64,000 nt of DNA from the NCBI GenBank assembly GCA_032622095.1, contig CP136069.1, forward strand, positions 51,756,760-51,820,759, in the 5' to 3' direction. This DNA comes from Siphonodentalium dalli (taxonomy: Eukaryota > Mollusca > Scaphopoda > Gadilida > Siphonodentaliidae). Every line of letters starts with the position of its first letter. Position 1 is the first letter of the stretch. Under the pieces are notes generated by a model that ran no database searches, had not been told where the DNA came from, and saw nothing but the letters and a program-made list of their open reading frames with translations. Made by a program: the position numbers and the translations under genes. This document shows, one piece after another, positions 1 to 10,435 of this stretch.

Positions 1-184
1 CTGTAACCTAAATACCTCTAAACAAGCCAACCAATCGGAAGCAAAGAAACGCGTCAAAACAAAGTCAAAAATTAGGACGATTCGCCGACGACCACTCATA
101 AAATGGGACAGGCGAACAACAGAATTATTTATCCATAATATAAACAAAACTATTGTCCGAGACACCAATAGTAAAATTATAGAC

Positions 185-862
185 ATGAGAGATACTGAAG
201 TGAAGAACGCTGACATTGACTTCACGCGAGCCTTTGACTCAGTCTGGAGGGTAGGATTATGGGAAAAATTTCTCAGATACAACATCAGTGGGAAAGTCCT
301 TGACGTCATCAAGGCCCTGTATTCTGACCTTAAGCTTTGTGTTTGCGTCAATGACCAGCAATCAGATTACTTTAACTGTAACACGGGCCTAAAACAGGGA
401 GACAACCTCTCACCGATACTTTTCGCGCTCTACTTGAACGACCTCGAACGGTACTTACGCAAACAAGGTTGCCGCGGAATTGAATTGAACTCACTCGCTG
501 AATCAGACTCGGAACTATTCACAAAGCTCTTTCTGTTGATATATGCTGACGATACTGTGTTGATTGCCCACTCCCGCCAAGCTTTGCAAAACTCACTAAA
601 TATCTTTGCGATGTACTGTAGTACTTGGCGCTTAAATATCAACTCTGATAAGACAAAAATATTGATATTTGGCAAAACACAGAAAAGAGATAAATTATGT
701 CAGTTTAAAATTGCAGATAACAAACTTGAATTAGTAAATAGCTACAAATACCTGGGAACCCTCTTTCATAAAAACGGATCGTTCGCGAAAGAGAGAAATA
801 GTAGATGTTTCAAAGCGAAAAGTGCTATGTTCGCGCTTCTCAATAAAATGAGGGCTAATAAC
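185..862 (+). pseudogene. Non-LTR retrotransposon reverse transcriptase fragment, 3'-truncated
   Basis: This is the catalytic core of a non-LTR (LINE-type) reverse transcriptase. Seen directly: motif A DFTRAFDSVWR (residues 12-22), motif B GLKQGDNLSPILFALYLNDL (68-87), motif C YADD (120-123) with both catalytic aspartates, motif D NINSDKTKILIFG (151-163) and the YKYLGTLFHKNG segment (187-198). The endonuclease domain normally found upstream and the thumb and C-terminal parts are missing. About 226 codons match the family; the last 13 codons of the open frame are read out of the 201-bp tandem repeat that truncates it. The methionine used as start is only the first ATG of the open frame, not a real initiation site. 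The fragment ends close to where the retrotransposon piece at 19030 begins in the family's domain order, but whether they belong to one family cannot be told by eye. The clade is not assigned. Confidence 0.9.
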
Positions 863-1260
863 GAACCAAAGACGTTTGGGTCGTATATAGGCTATATCTG
901 ATTTTGTGACGTCACCAATTTTTAAGTAATACGACCCTTGGATTTTGAATTTTGGGGAGCAGAAATGTCGCACATAGGATCGGTGGGCCTAAAGCATTAT
1001 TGTCGTAAAACTTGAAACTATAGATATATTACTGTAGTCTATAGGCAGTAATAATATATTAACGAACCAAAGACGTTTGGGTCGTATATAGGCTATATCT
1101 GATTTTGTGACGTCACCAATTTTTAAGTAATACGACCCTTGGATTTTGAATTTTGGGGAGCAGAAATGTCGCACATAGGATCGGTGGGCCTAAAGCATTA
1201 TTGTCGTAAAACTTGAAACTATAGATATATTACTGTAGTCTATAGGCAGTAATAATATAT
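859..1260. repeat. 201-bp direct tandem duplication (two copies)
   Basis: Two near-identical units, 859-1059 and 1060-1260, follow head to tail with an offset of 201 bp. Each begins with TAACGAACC and ends with a short stem ATTACTG/CAGTAAT around an 11-nt loop. The first copy interrupts the reverse transcriptase frame. The high identity suggests a recent event. Confidence 0.92.
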
Positions 1261-1988
1261 AATGTTTATATGTAAGATGATATTTATATATGTATTTTAT
1301 CTTGGATTACGCTAGAATATGGTCATAACCAATAAATAATTTGAATTTGTATATTGTCGTAATCGGTTGTCAAGACCAACACAAATCAGTCGATGATTGT
1401 TTACAAATTAAAAAACATTTTCCCAGAAAACTAATACCAGTCGCATCAATGCCCATGTAGAGAATATCTTCAATTTTCTATCGGTATTTTAGATAGATTC
1501 GTGCAATATTCATAAGTTTAAAGCAGAGTAACCCGGGCCAGGCTATTAACTTGTTTCGATCATCGACGAATATTTCGATTCAGTCAATCAGTGCTCGTCG
1601 ATAAAATCTAAAAATAAATCCGATAAATAAAATTTGATGATAACATATAGTTCCAAACGCATTGACAATTTAAACCCATAATATTCTGCAATTGTATGAA
1701 ACAAACTACTTCTTTAATTGTATTGAGGTTTACTAATGTTATAAAATGTTGTATTTCTAACAACAACGGACGAAGAGATGTGAGTTTGTGCTATAAATTA
1801 ATACGCAATCACAATTCACAAATAGTCCCGCCGCAGAAATAATTCGTGAACACGAGGTGCAATTTATGTGAATATCGGCATAAACCGAGCACAACAACCG
1901 ACTGTGACTAGCAGGTAAGTTACGTCAGTATGTGTGCATATTTGTGAACTCCATCTGTCCATAATTTCTAAGCATAGATACTTTCAAC
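1261..1988. other. AT-rich stretch with a consensus splice donor
   Basis: No coding signal is seen up to the RNase H ORF. A perfect donor consensus CAG|GTAAGT lies at 1912-1920, and an acceptor-like CATAG ends at 1977, which would give a 63-bp intron (1915-1977) just 11 bp before the ORF's ATG. The pyrimidine tract is weak, so the intron is only a possibility. Confidence 0.35.
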
Positions 1989-2936
1989 GTGATGACAATT
2001 TTGCAAATGAAAACAACAGAAAACTTGGAAAATTCGATGCACCATCAAAACATCAATCATGATGGCCTACTCAGCGATCCGGTTATCATAAGTGAACCTG
2101 TTCAATCTTCTGATGACAGTCTCAATGCTGAACTTTATGGACTAAGACTGGGTCTAATATATGCCAAATCGTTTGTCAAAACAAAAAAGCTATCTGTAGC
2201 AACCATTGTTATCAGTGACTCAAAAAGTGTGTTACAGACAATATACAATCGAGACTATTATAAAGGTCACATAGATCACACTCGTGCATGTAACTCTCTA
2301 ATAAATGATATTTTTAATGAAACGGGATCCAAGGTTATTCTGAAATGGATGAGAGGTCATACTAACATTACGGGTAATGATTTGGCAGACATTGCAGCAA
2401 AAGAAGCAGCTTCTACTGTCCCGCAAGCTTCTTTCACAGATCACTCTAATCTGAACTCTTTCAAAGAACATAAAAATGCAATAAAGGACTCTGTTAAATG
2501 TAAGTGGCAAACCTCGTGGGACCTTTGTAAAACTTCACAGCACACTCAAGAATTGTTTCCAATAACTGGTATGAAGCCTACCAAATTCTCATTCTCTGAC
2601 AGAGCCACGGAGGTGAAAGTTAACCGACTCAAGTTAGGTCACACTCTCCTAAATGAGCACATGTTCAAAATGAATCTTGTAGCCACACCGAAATGCTCTT
2701 GTGGTGAACAAGGAACTATACTACACTACATTCTCAACTGCAGCTTAAACCAAGGGTACAGGGACATACTGTTTTCTGATCTCACCGAAAGTCCGCAACT
2801 CCAGGATTCTATAAATGACAGCGGCAAAACAATAAAACTTCTCCTCGGGCAATGCGAAGGACTGTCAGCAGATACAGAACTTCTTCGACATAAACTTGTC
2901 CACAACTTTGTCAGATCTTCAGGCATCAGTGTCTAA
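1989..2936 (+). CDS. RNase H plus CCHC zinc-finger protein, C-terminal part of a non-LTR element
   Basis: This is an uninterrupted 315-codon frame. It carries an RNase H fold as found behind the reverse transcriptase of Jockey/I/R1-type LINEs: AELYGLRLGL with Glu48, VISDSKS with Asp77, and WMRGHTNITGNDLADIAAKEA with His124 and Asp134. RNase H removes the RNA strand of RNA:DNA hybrids. A C-x-C-x7-H-x4-C knuckle (Cys236, Cys238, His246, Cys251) follows, as in the C-terminal end of such polyproteins. The first catalytic aspartate, normally in a TDGS-like strand about 40 residues before the Glu, is not recognisable in the 47 N-terminal residues, so the domain is truncated or altered at its start. 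No reverse transcriptase is fused in frame. Either it is a 5'-truncated LINE copy that happens to be open, or a derived stand-alone gene; a splice donor lies 75 bp upstream. The ATG at 1989 is the first available; the second codon is also ATG. Confidence 0.8.
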   Translation: MMTILQMKTTENLENSMHHQNINHDGLLSDPVIISEPVQSSDDSLNAELYGLRLGLIYAKSFVKTKKLSVATIVISDSKSVLQTIYNRDYYKGHIDHTRACNSLINDIFNETGSKVILKWMRGHTNITGNDLADIAAKEAASTVPQASFTDHSNLNSFKEHKNAIKDSVKCKWQTSWDLCKTSQHTQELFPITGMKPTKFSFSDRATEVKVNRLKLGHTLLNEHMFKMNLVATPKCSCGEQGTILHYILNCSLNQGYRDILFSDLTESPQLQDSINDSGKTIKLLLGQCEGLSADTELLRHKLVHNFVRSSGISV

Positions 2937-3092
2937 ACAATGATTTTATATATGTATATAACTCTCCCTTACCAGATAGAAGACGTCACACATACAGAGT
3001 ATAGCACCTAGTGAATACAGCACCAGCAGTTAATGCACCAGTGACATTAATCAGCTACAGATGATTATGATGCCAACAACAACAACAACAAT
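2937..3092 (+). mobile_element. Probable 3' tail of the RNase H-bearing LINE
   Basis: Non-coding sequence after the RNase H stop ends in a short (CAA)n run at about 3073-3090, preceded by GATTATGATGCC. Simple-repeat tails are usual at LINE 3' ends, so this is the likely terminus. No target duplication was identified. Confidence 0.45.
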
Positions 3093-3234
3093 CATGATTC
3101 ATGGTAGGCCTATTGTCAATGTCATTATGTTCAAAGTTCTACATGGTGATATTCAATCAGCAACCATTGATTAGATGCCAACAACAATCAATGAATCATT
3201 GCACTAAGTGAACGTTACATTAACTTGCTTAAGG

Positions 3235-3602
3235 GTACATTCAGACAACCACGATGCAATACTCCAATAGTAAGTGGACAGATTTCCGTCGTAGGAAGTA
3301 ACTGGTAGCTGGACTGCGCATGTCCACGTCCAAATCGTAGGGCATAAAATAATATCAAGCTCTTGATTTTAGATGCTAAATCGTGGCATTCTTGGTTATC
3401 ACCACTTGCGGCTTAATCGCAGTCATGTGTACATAAAAATCGAAGCTTGAAATGATAGCAGGCCAGTAGTCAATCACATGCTTTAGGAACAATCTATGAT
3501 ATCATAATGTATGCAACATCGCAAGCGTCCGAACAAACTATTGACGATCATGTCGGGCTTAGTTCCTCTACTTACGATTGAATCATGGTCGTCTGAATGT
3601 AC
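3235..3602. mobile_element. TIR element family A, copy 1 (MITE)
   Basis: The left end GTACATTCAGACAACCACGA and the right end form terminal inverted repeats of about 35 bp with a few mismatches (the right end, read in reverse complement, starts GTACATTCAGACGACCATGA). The inside shares TTCCGTCGTAGGAAGTAAC and ATCGTGGC blocks with the copies at 3603 and 4868. There is no coding capacity. Confidence 0.75.
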
Positions 3603-4511
3603 ACTACTAAGGCAACCATGCATGATTCAATTGTAAGTGCCACCACACACGCTGCGATTAAAATCGTAAGTGGGGAAAATCGCAGGAGGAAGCATCCAAT
3701 GCGCATGCCCACGACATGGCCCACGTAGCCAAATCGTAGCGATCAAGCACTGTTTGATTTTACCAGGAAAATCGTGGCGTGACCTTGGCAACGCACGCGA
3801 TCGTAGCTGTCACATGACCACTGTCGCACTGGTCATGTTGTAAATACCACGAAAATTAAACATTCAAAAATGGCGCAACGTTTACAAACTTCTTGCACTT
3901 ACAATAACGAGGCCACATTGGTGGAGATGTGGCACGACAGGGAGTGCATGCCTATACCATATATCAGGCAAGGAGAAGAGGGCTGTCGCAATTGTTGAAA
4001 TTCAATTGGGGCAGCTGAGCCTGTTGAGTTGACAGGTACAAAAATGTCAAAATAAAAACAATATTCAATTTCACGTGAACTTTCAACATCAAATTGTTAG
4101 TTTAGAAAATTTAGAAACATGCCATGCATATGTATTTAGTTGCATAATGTGGAGAATGTGGTCTAACGTTTTGCTATCATGTGATCGATCACGTGGATAA
4201 AATCGTAGCTGTAAACATCGCAGCACCATAGCGTCTGCGGGCAAGCTACTATTTCTCCACCTACGATTTTCTCCACTGACGATTTTAATCGTAGCGTCTG
4301 CGGTGGCACTAAGTGGAAGAATTTCCATCGTAGGAAGTAACCATGCTAGATCACGTCAAATTCGCAAGTAAAAAATATCAATATCAAGCACTGACATTTG
4401 TTTTTATATTCAAAATCGTGGCTTATGCTTGGATACTATACTTCCACTTGCAGTGTAATCACAGTTGTGTGTGTAGCGTTCACATTGTGAATCTGAATGT
4501 AGAAGGCCGAT
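3603..4511. mobile_element. TIR element family A, copy 2, interrupted by element B
   Basis: The left flank, ending TTGTAA at 3636, and the right part from 4310 (TAAGTGGAAGAATTTCCATC) rejoin into the family A sequence seen at 4868 once element B is removed. The right end stops at GAAGGCCGATGA, where element C begins. Confidence 0.7.
3637..4309. mobile_element. TIR element B, Harbinger-like MITE with TAA target duplication
   Basis: This 673-bp element starts GTGCCACCACACACGCTGCG and ends with the inverted counterpart (GCGTCTGCGGTGGCAC). The TIR extends about 50 bp with few mismatches. It is flanked by TAA at 3634-3636 and 4310-4312. A 3-bp TAA duplication is typical of the PIF/Harbinger superfamily, but no transposase is present, so the class is inferred. 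It sits inside a family A copy. Confidence 0.75.
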
Positions 4512-4867
4512 GACTGCAGTGCGGTTAGCGTTGCCACCGCGGCCGAAATGCAACTACACCGCAGCTCCACTGGCTAACTACAGTTAGGCCGCGGTATAAC
4601 TGCCATTCAGCATGGTGTAGTTGCGACGGTGTACTTTCATCAAACTGAAAAAAGACAATACAAACCAGAAATCTAACCATGGTGTACATGCCATTCGACT
4701 GCGAGAGTAGTTGCCTTTCAGCTGCAGTGAACTTGCTGTTTGGCCGCAGTGTCTGAGTGTACTTGCTGTTCGGCCCGCGGTGCTCAACTGCTGTTACAAA
4801 CTCTGACACCGCGGCCAAACGGCAAATTCACAGCGGTGCCAATGGACACTTGTTTTGTCCAGCAGGG
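4512..4867. mobile_element. TIR element C, copy 1 (left end truncated)
   Basis: This is the inverted counterpart of the element at 12173-13045. It shares GTTGCCACCGCGGCCGAAAT, the region around TGTACATGCCATTCGA and the right end CTTGTTTTGTCCAGCAGGG followed by TA. The GGACAAAACAAG terminus is absent on the left. CCGCGG-rich words recur inside. Confidence 0.75.
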
Positions 4868-5378
4868 TACACTAAGGTGACCATGATTCATTCGTAAGTG
4901 GAAGAATTTCCATCGTAGGAAGTAGCTGACGTCATAATCGCAAGAAAAAAAATAATGTCAATAATATCAAGCACTGTTTGATTTTAGATTCAAAATCGTG
5001 GCTTATCCTTGAATACTTCCACTTGCAATGTAATCGCAGTTGTGTGTATAGCTGTCGCATTGTAAATGTAGAAGGCCGATGACTTCTCTGCTCGAGAGGT
5101 CTAGATTTCTTGGTCATGGTCGTTAGACGCTTTGTGTGATCACCGAAGTTAAGCAATGTCGAAGCCGCTTGGATGTGTGACTAGCTTTGGGATTCTGGGT
5201 GCTGCCAACTTTCGGTGCGACTCCCGCATTTCTCTTTCTCGTTCTGTTACATGTGTACGTAAAAAATCATGTATGACGACCCCTCAGTCTACCGGTATCT
5301 ATCAATAAACTATCCGTAATTTCGTCAGGTCCCGATGCATCCACTTACGATTGTATCATGGTCGTCTGAATGTTCACT
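4868..5378. mobile_element. TIR element family A, copy 3, with a 5S-derived insert
   Basis: It begins CACTAAGGTGACCATGATTC next to element C. It carries the family A core (GGAAGAATTTCCATCGTAGG, then TCAAAATCGTGGCTTATCC) and ends with ATCATGGTCGTCTGAATGTT, the inverted end seen in copy 1. The core is split after GAAGGCCGATGA by the 5S-like sequence at 5099. Confidence 0.65.
5099..5245 (+). repeat. 5S-rRNA-derived SINE-like sequence (degenerate)
   Basis: Between 5099 and about 5216 the order of 5S rRNA landmarks is preserved: GTCTA at the start, GATCACCGAAGTTAAGCAAT (compare GATCTCGGAAGCTAAGCAGG of animal 5S, the box A region), CTTGGATGTGTGACT (compare CTTGGATGGGAGACC, box C), then GGGATTCTGGGTGCTG. 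The beginning is strongly diverged. The sequence downstream (CGGTGCGACTCCCGCATTTC) recurs at about 14009 in a related form (CGGTGCGGCTACTCCCACAT), which fits a 5S-headed SINE (SINE3-type) rather than a true 5S gene. The divergence makes a functional 5S rRNA unlikely. Confidence 0.65.
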
Positions 5379-6597
5379 AACGACACAAAATAACTGCAAA
5401 TTCAGAGACCTGTACGGTAATCGACTACTACTTGACTAGTCGGACCCCTTCTAAGAGCTCCCATTTCTATGCACATACAGTATGACGTATAAAATGGGCA
5501 ATGTGTCATCGCAGTTTTGAGTGTCCAATAAGTTTGCAAAGTTTTTGTCTTTATGGTGTAACTCTTTAGACAAGGCCGTTATTTCGTAAAAGTGATATTT
5601 AAAGAAATAAAGGGCATCTTAGAATTATCTCTCATTTTGAAAACATAAACCGCAGTGCTTATATTTTTTCGGCGAGAATCCAAATCTAGATTCTCGCAAA
5701 TATTCTCACAATTTACCCTGTATTCTTGTGAAAAGGTATGTATGGATTCTAGCAAAATCAGATGAAATAGATCGGTATGCCATTGGGCGCCGTTGTATCT
5801 AATCCCATACTGTGCCGACTAGGTGACAATAATAATAAAAACAAAATTATCTATGCACAAATAGCATTGCGAATTGCGATACTAATATTAAACTTCTAAA
5901 AGCTCTAAATTGATCGAAGCAACTGTATGTTGAAAATTAAGTGTCGGCGCACACGGCCCCGATTGTGCCCGGTAAATCCGGCTGCCGGATAAATCGGGCC
6001 CGATAAAATCTGGGGTTCAGCGCGCACGAGTCCGATTTTCACTCTGGTCATATGCATGCTATGCATGTCACTGTAGTAAATAGTCAACTGGTGTACGTGG
6101 TCAGCCTATCTAGACATTTACTATATCTACCGGTAGTCCTGGTGATTTATATTCATATGAATTTCTAAAGACTAATATTTATTAATAATAAACTAAATAA
6201 ATATATTAATAATAATATATTGAGGTCACGGGCAATACAGTTAATAGTGCCAATAGCCGTAAATTGGCGTAATCTACCTTTCCACAGCTGCCTCCCTCTT
6301 GTTGCGATTATTATATACGGGCACCTATTTTCTGCACATAGGTCTACCAGCCGTTGTTTCTTGTCGATTGATCAGAATTCTTGATATAATTTTAGAATAG
6401 CGGTCGCTGCTAACTATTCCGATATTATGAATGATGTTTTGGTCATGTGACAAGCAAAACACCCGCGTTGCCATCGTCATGAGCCGGATTTTCCTGATGA
6501 AATCAAATTCAGTTGGATCGGTCCGATTAAATCGTATCCGACAAAAACTGGCCCAACCCAAAACAGGTGTCCCCAAATAATCTCTGGATCCATCCCT
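5379..6597. other. No gene seen; unassigned repeat debris
   Basis: The stretch is mostly AT-rich. It holds a GC-richer patch at 5940-6060 with CGGGCCCGATAAAATC and a related CGGTCCGATTAAATCG word at 6518, which look like decayed pieces of one more dispersed element. No coding or RNA signal was recognised. Confidence 0.5.
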
Positions 6598-8610
6598 GTG
6601 GGAACGAGTCATTTTAGGGTTGTTCGACCAAAAAACATGGCCGTCAGCAGCCATTTTGAATTTTACTCTTTGCATGACTAAGTCCTTTGGCGCAGGCTAC
6701 AGATCGTAGCTTTGGTCGGATCTTCATGAAATTTGTCGTGGATGTTAACAATGACCTGCAGATGGGAACGAGTCATTTTGGTGTCAATCTCCCGAAAAAC
6801 ATGGCCGCTGGTGGCCATCTTGAATTTAAAAATTAAATCCATTGGTGCGGTCTGCAGCTCGTACTGTTCGTCTGCCGGATCATCATGAAGTTTGTCGATG
6901 TTCATATTGACATGTGGCTAGGAACAAGTCCTTTTCGGGTTATGGCCATCAGCAGACATCTTGGATTTTACTCTTTGCATGACTAAATCCATTGGCATAG
7001 GCTACAGGTCATAATACCTTTAGTCAGATCATTACAAGTATGAGATTTGTCATGGCTATTGACATGTACAAATTGTACATGTAGATGGGAACGGGTCATT
7101 TTCGGTCATTCGGCCAAAAAACATGGCCACTGGCGGCCATCTTGGATTTCAAAATTCAATCCATTGGTGCTGACTACTAGTACAGATCGTACTATTCATC
7201 TGATCATCATAAAATTTGTCATGGATGTTAATATTGACATGTAAATGGGAACAAGTCTTTGGCACAGGCTACAGGTCGTACCTTTGGTCACATCATTATG
7301 GAATTTGTCATGGCTGTTGACATTGACATGTCATAGATGGGAATGAGTCATTTTAGGGTCGCTCGACCAAAAAACATGGCCACCAGGCCAGGGATGGATC
7401 CAGGGATTTTTTCGGCATATCCCGATGGCCGTAGGCCCGAGATGGGGGTAGGTACGGGAGGGGGTCACCCCCATCCCTTAGGTGCAGCATTAAAGATCCC
7501 GCATAAGAAAATCCACTGGCTTACAAGGTCAAGATAAAGGCCAATGTATTATCTTATATATGCGAGGCTCCTTAGATGGGAGACTCTCATTTATATAAGA
7601 GAATGCATTGGCACAGGATTTTTGCAAAATTTCAAGAAGCCCCAGTCATGAAAGGGTTAAAATAGTTCTCACTGGACACTTGATTAAGCAAATAAAGGCT
7701 CTATATAAACTGTATATTGATGCATTGCATGTTGTTGAATTATATAGAAGATTTCCTTCAAAATATAGAAAATTCAGCTTTAATAAAACTATCCACTTGC
7801 AATTTGGGGACATTTAGGCCACCCGAGTTTGGGCGCCCAAACCTGTAACAGGTATCAAAAGAGCCCTGGATCCTTCCCTGCACCAGGCACCAGCGGCTAT
7901 CTTGGATTTCAAAAATCAATCCATTAGCATGGGCTACAGGTCGTATCTTTGGTCAGATCATTATGAGATTTGTCATGGCTATTGACATGACGTAGATGGG
8001 AACGAGTCATTTTGGGGTCGTTCGGCCAAAAAACATAGCCACCAGGCACCAGCGGCCATCTTGGATTTAAAAAATCAATCCATTAGCATGGGCTACAGGT
8101 TGTATCTTTGTCGATCATCATTAAATTTGCCATGGATGTTAATTTTGACATGTAGATGGGAACGAGTCATTTTGGGGTCGTTCAGCCAAAAAACATAGCC
8201 ATCAGCAGTCATCTTAGATTTTACTCTTTGTTTGAATACCGGTAAATCCTTTGGCACGGGCTAGATGTGTACATACCGGTACGCAGGTCCTACCTTTGGT
8301 CGGATCATTATGAAATTTGTAATGGCTGTTCCCCTGTTGACATTCACATGTAGATGGGATCGAGGCATTTTGGGGTCATTCGGAAAAAAACATGGCGGAC
8401 AGCGGCCATCTTGGATTTAAAAATTCAATCTATTAGCATGGGCTGCAGGTCGTACTGTTAGTCTGATCATCATGAAATTTGACATGGATGTTAATATTGA
8501 CATGCAGATGGGAACGAGTAAGTTTGCGGTCGTTCAGCCAAAAAACATCTCTGCCAGCTGCCATCTTGGATTTTACTCTTTGCATGACTAAATTCTTTGG
8601 CACAAATAGA
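6598..8610. repeat. Degenerate ~160-bp tandem array
   Basis: Units begin with GGGAACGAGTCATTTTNGGG at about 6600, 6764, 6920, 7087, 7247, 7339 (short), 7997, 8157, 8356 and 8510. Each contains AAAAACATGGCC, a GGCCATCTTGGATTT block, a GGGCTACAGGTCGTA block and GAAATTTGTCATGGNTGTT. Successive starts are mostly 156-167 bp apart, so units are moderately diverged. The unit at 7339 is split by the hAT-type element. Single related units recur at 15580-15645 and 20350-20760. Confidence 0.85.
7389..7880. mobile_element. hAT-type MITE N1, copy 1, with 8-bp target duplication
   Basis: The ends are CAGGGATGGATCCAGG and CCTGGATCCTTCCCTG (inverted). They are flanked by CACCAGGC at 7381-7388 and 7881-7888. 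CAGGG termini and an exact 8-bp duplication are the hallmark of hAT elements. The 492-bp element has no transposase. It holds a foldback of the word GCATTCTCTTATATATGCGAG type near 7550-7610 and the phrase CCAGTCATGAAAGGGTTAA, both shared with the TTAA-flanked elements elsewhere. Confidence 0.88.
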
Positions 8611-9280
8611 ATTGACGTTATTACAGTAGTTGTGTTCAAGTATCTGTCTAGGGTTGCCACGATTAATCATACAGTATAATCAATGAATGCTAATAAAGCC
8701 AATAATCAATTAATCAATAATAATTTTCCGTAGTTAGCTACATGTACATGTTAGATGAGTCAAATACACATAATTAAGGATGTGCGCTATCCGTGAATTT
8801 AAAAAAAAAATTCAATTTCTAAAAGTGGTTTTAATAAAAAAAAAATTGTCATGTACTTGCGGTGCAAGGGCGGATCTACCATCCGGCGCCCTCAGTGCAT
8901 GCCCCCTCTATTTTCGCCATAGCAAGAATTTTTTGGGATGTGTCCAGCCGCCATTTCTCTCCGAGCACCCGAAGTTTCTGCACTTAATATTGCTAACATA
9001 CATGCATATGTACATGTATACAACAGTAATCTGATTCAAGTACAATTTTTTCAACTTTGGATTGTTGTATATCCATGTAGTGGTGAAACAAACATCCCGT
9101 GACGTGCACTATTTTCGTCATGCAGAAAAAACTAAGTCTGTCGACAGTTTGTTTCTGGGCATCAGAAAATATCTGGCCCTGCGCCAAGTTTTAGACACCC
9201 GAATTTTTTTTATAAACATAGTTATAGCAATTCTAAATGTTGTGTCAAATGTAAATTCCATCTATATATACAGCACTGCT
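8611..9280. other. No gene seen
   Basis: AT-rich sequence with A/T homopolymers at 8798 and 8840. A short GC-richer part at 8855-8990 has no recognisable coding signal. Confidence 0.4.
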
Positions 9281-9515
9281 CACAGTAAGCGACCTGCTTT
9301 AACGAGGTGTACATGCGTTAGTTCAGCGGCGTACATGCATTAATTCCGCAGTGTAATAACGCGTGATACCGCCGATTCGCGTTTGCACTACCGTGTGGTA
9401 CTGAGGTACCACCGGACCGTTCGCGTACCACTGCATTACCAACGGTAACGAATGCTAGTACCGCGGTGAAATGCAGTAAATGCACCACGTAAAACGGTAG
9501 CGCCATCGACAGTCT
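9281..9515. repeat. ACCGCGGT-rich repeat block 1
   Basis: Dense words of the kind TACCGCGGTG, GGTACCACCG and TAACGCGTGATACCGCC occur. The same vocabulary is found at 10262-10435, in element C at 4512 and at 12173. It is probably a decayed member of one repeat group. Confidence 0.45.
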
Positions 9516-10261
9516 CCGTGAACTGTATTGCTAATACACAATAGTGTGAGCCAAATACCAAAATGTGCAGCTGATTGTCTTACCGAATGTGTATCAAAGA
9601 AACGAACGAGCATACAAAACAATTTAAATCATCTTGGAATTCAGTATGTTTTTTTTTTCAACAAAACTTTCAATTTAGTTAGTCACTGTCAGTGTTGTTG
9701 TCGTTACTCAGATTATCAGATTGGTACATAAAATTTTATCTTGCGCTAACCTTACTTATTATATAGAGGCATACATGTACGTTTCCCCTTTCCAATGCCA
9801 AACACGCATGCATTTCATCCGAATTGTGATTAGATAAGAATACATGTATGTGAAAATAATTTTTACCCTGAACTGCCGAGTACAGCAAATGCTAAATTAT
9901 ATCGGTATCACTGCAAGTCGCATGGGACTTCACCTTGTTTATACGAAACGTCGCTTTATTTGTTTTTCACTTTTATGTTTTTATTTTGGTACGGGGAAAA
10001 TATATGTAGTCGGAAAAAAGTTTAGGGTTGCCATGCACATACCGAAATACCCGAAACAAACCTATTTTTTTGGTTTTTGGCATGAGATATAGAAGTTATA
10101 CATCGCGTATCCAACCGCGTGACGCTATCTTGCATAGACATACATGTAGCCCGAGAGAGAACGAAGGCGGTACCATCCTTACAATAATGTTTTTTTTAAC
10201 TTCCCGAGATCATGAATTGAATTCCTGCAGGCCGCCTAGTTTTTTTCATGCATGTTTTCAC
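9516..10261. other. No gene seen
   Basis: AT-rich sequence with many TACATG words. No supported coding region, RNA or element boundary was found. Confidence 0.4.
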
Positions 10262-10435
10262 TTCGCAGTGGAGGATGACGCGGTGTATTGTGGTAACGAG
10301 CACCAATAATGCGGTGACCTGTGGTGACCAGAGGTAAGAATACCGCCCAGTACCGCGGATCGACCGCCTCCACCGCGGTACAAAATAAACGTGGTATTCT
10401 GGTGGTATCACCGCGGTACGTACCGGCCCATAACC
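10262..10435. repeat. ACCGCGGT-rich repeat block 2
   Basis: Contains GACGCGGTGTATTGTGGTAA, AGTACCGCGGATCGACCGCC and GGTATCACCGCGGTACGTAC. The composition contrasts with its AT-rich surroundings and matches block 1. Confidence 0.45.

Noticed and set aside
5099-5216. Functional 5S rRNA gene
   Set aside because: The first third is strongly diverged and the internal promoter boxes carry several changes; no T-run terminator follows at the proper place.
6325-6905. Short frames in the 160-bp array
   Set aside because: Tandem repeat sequence; frames are not kept between units.
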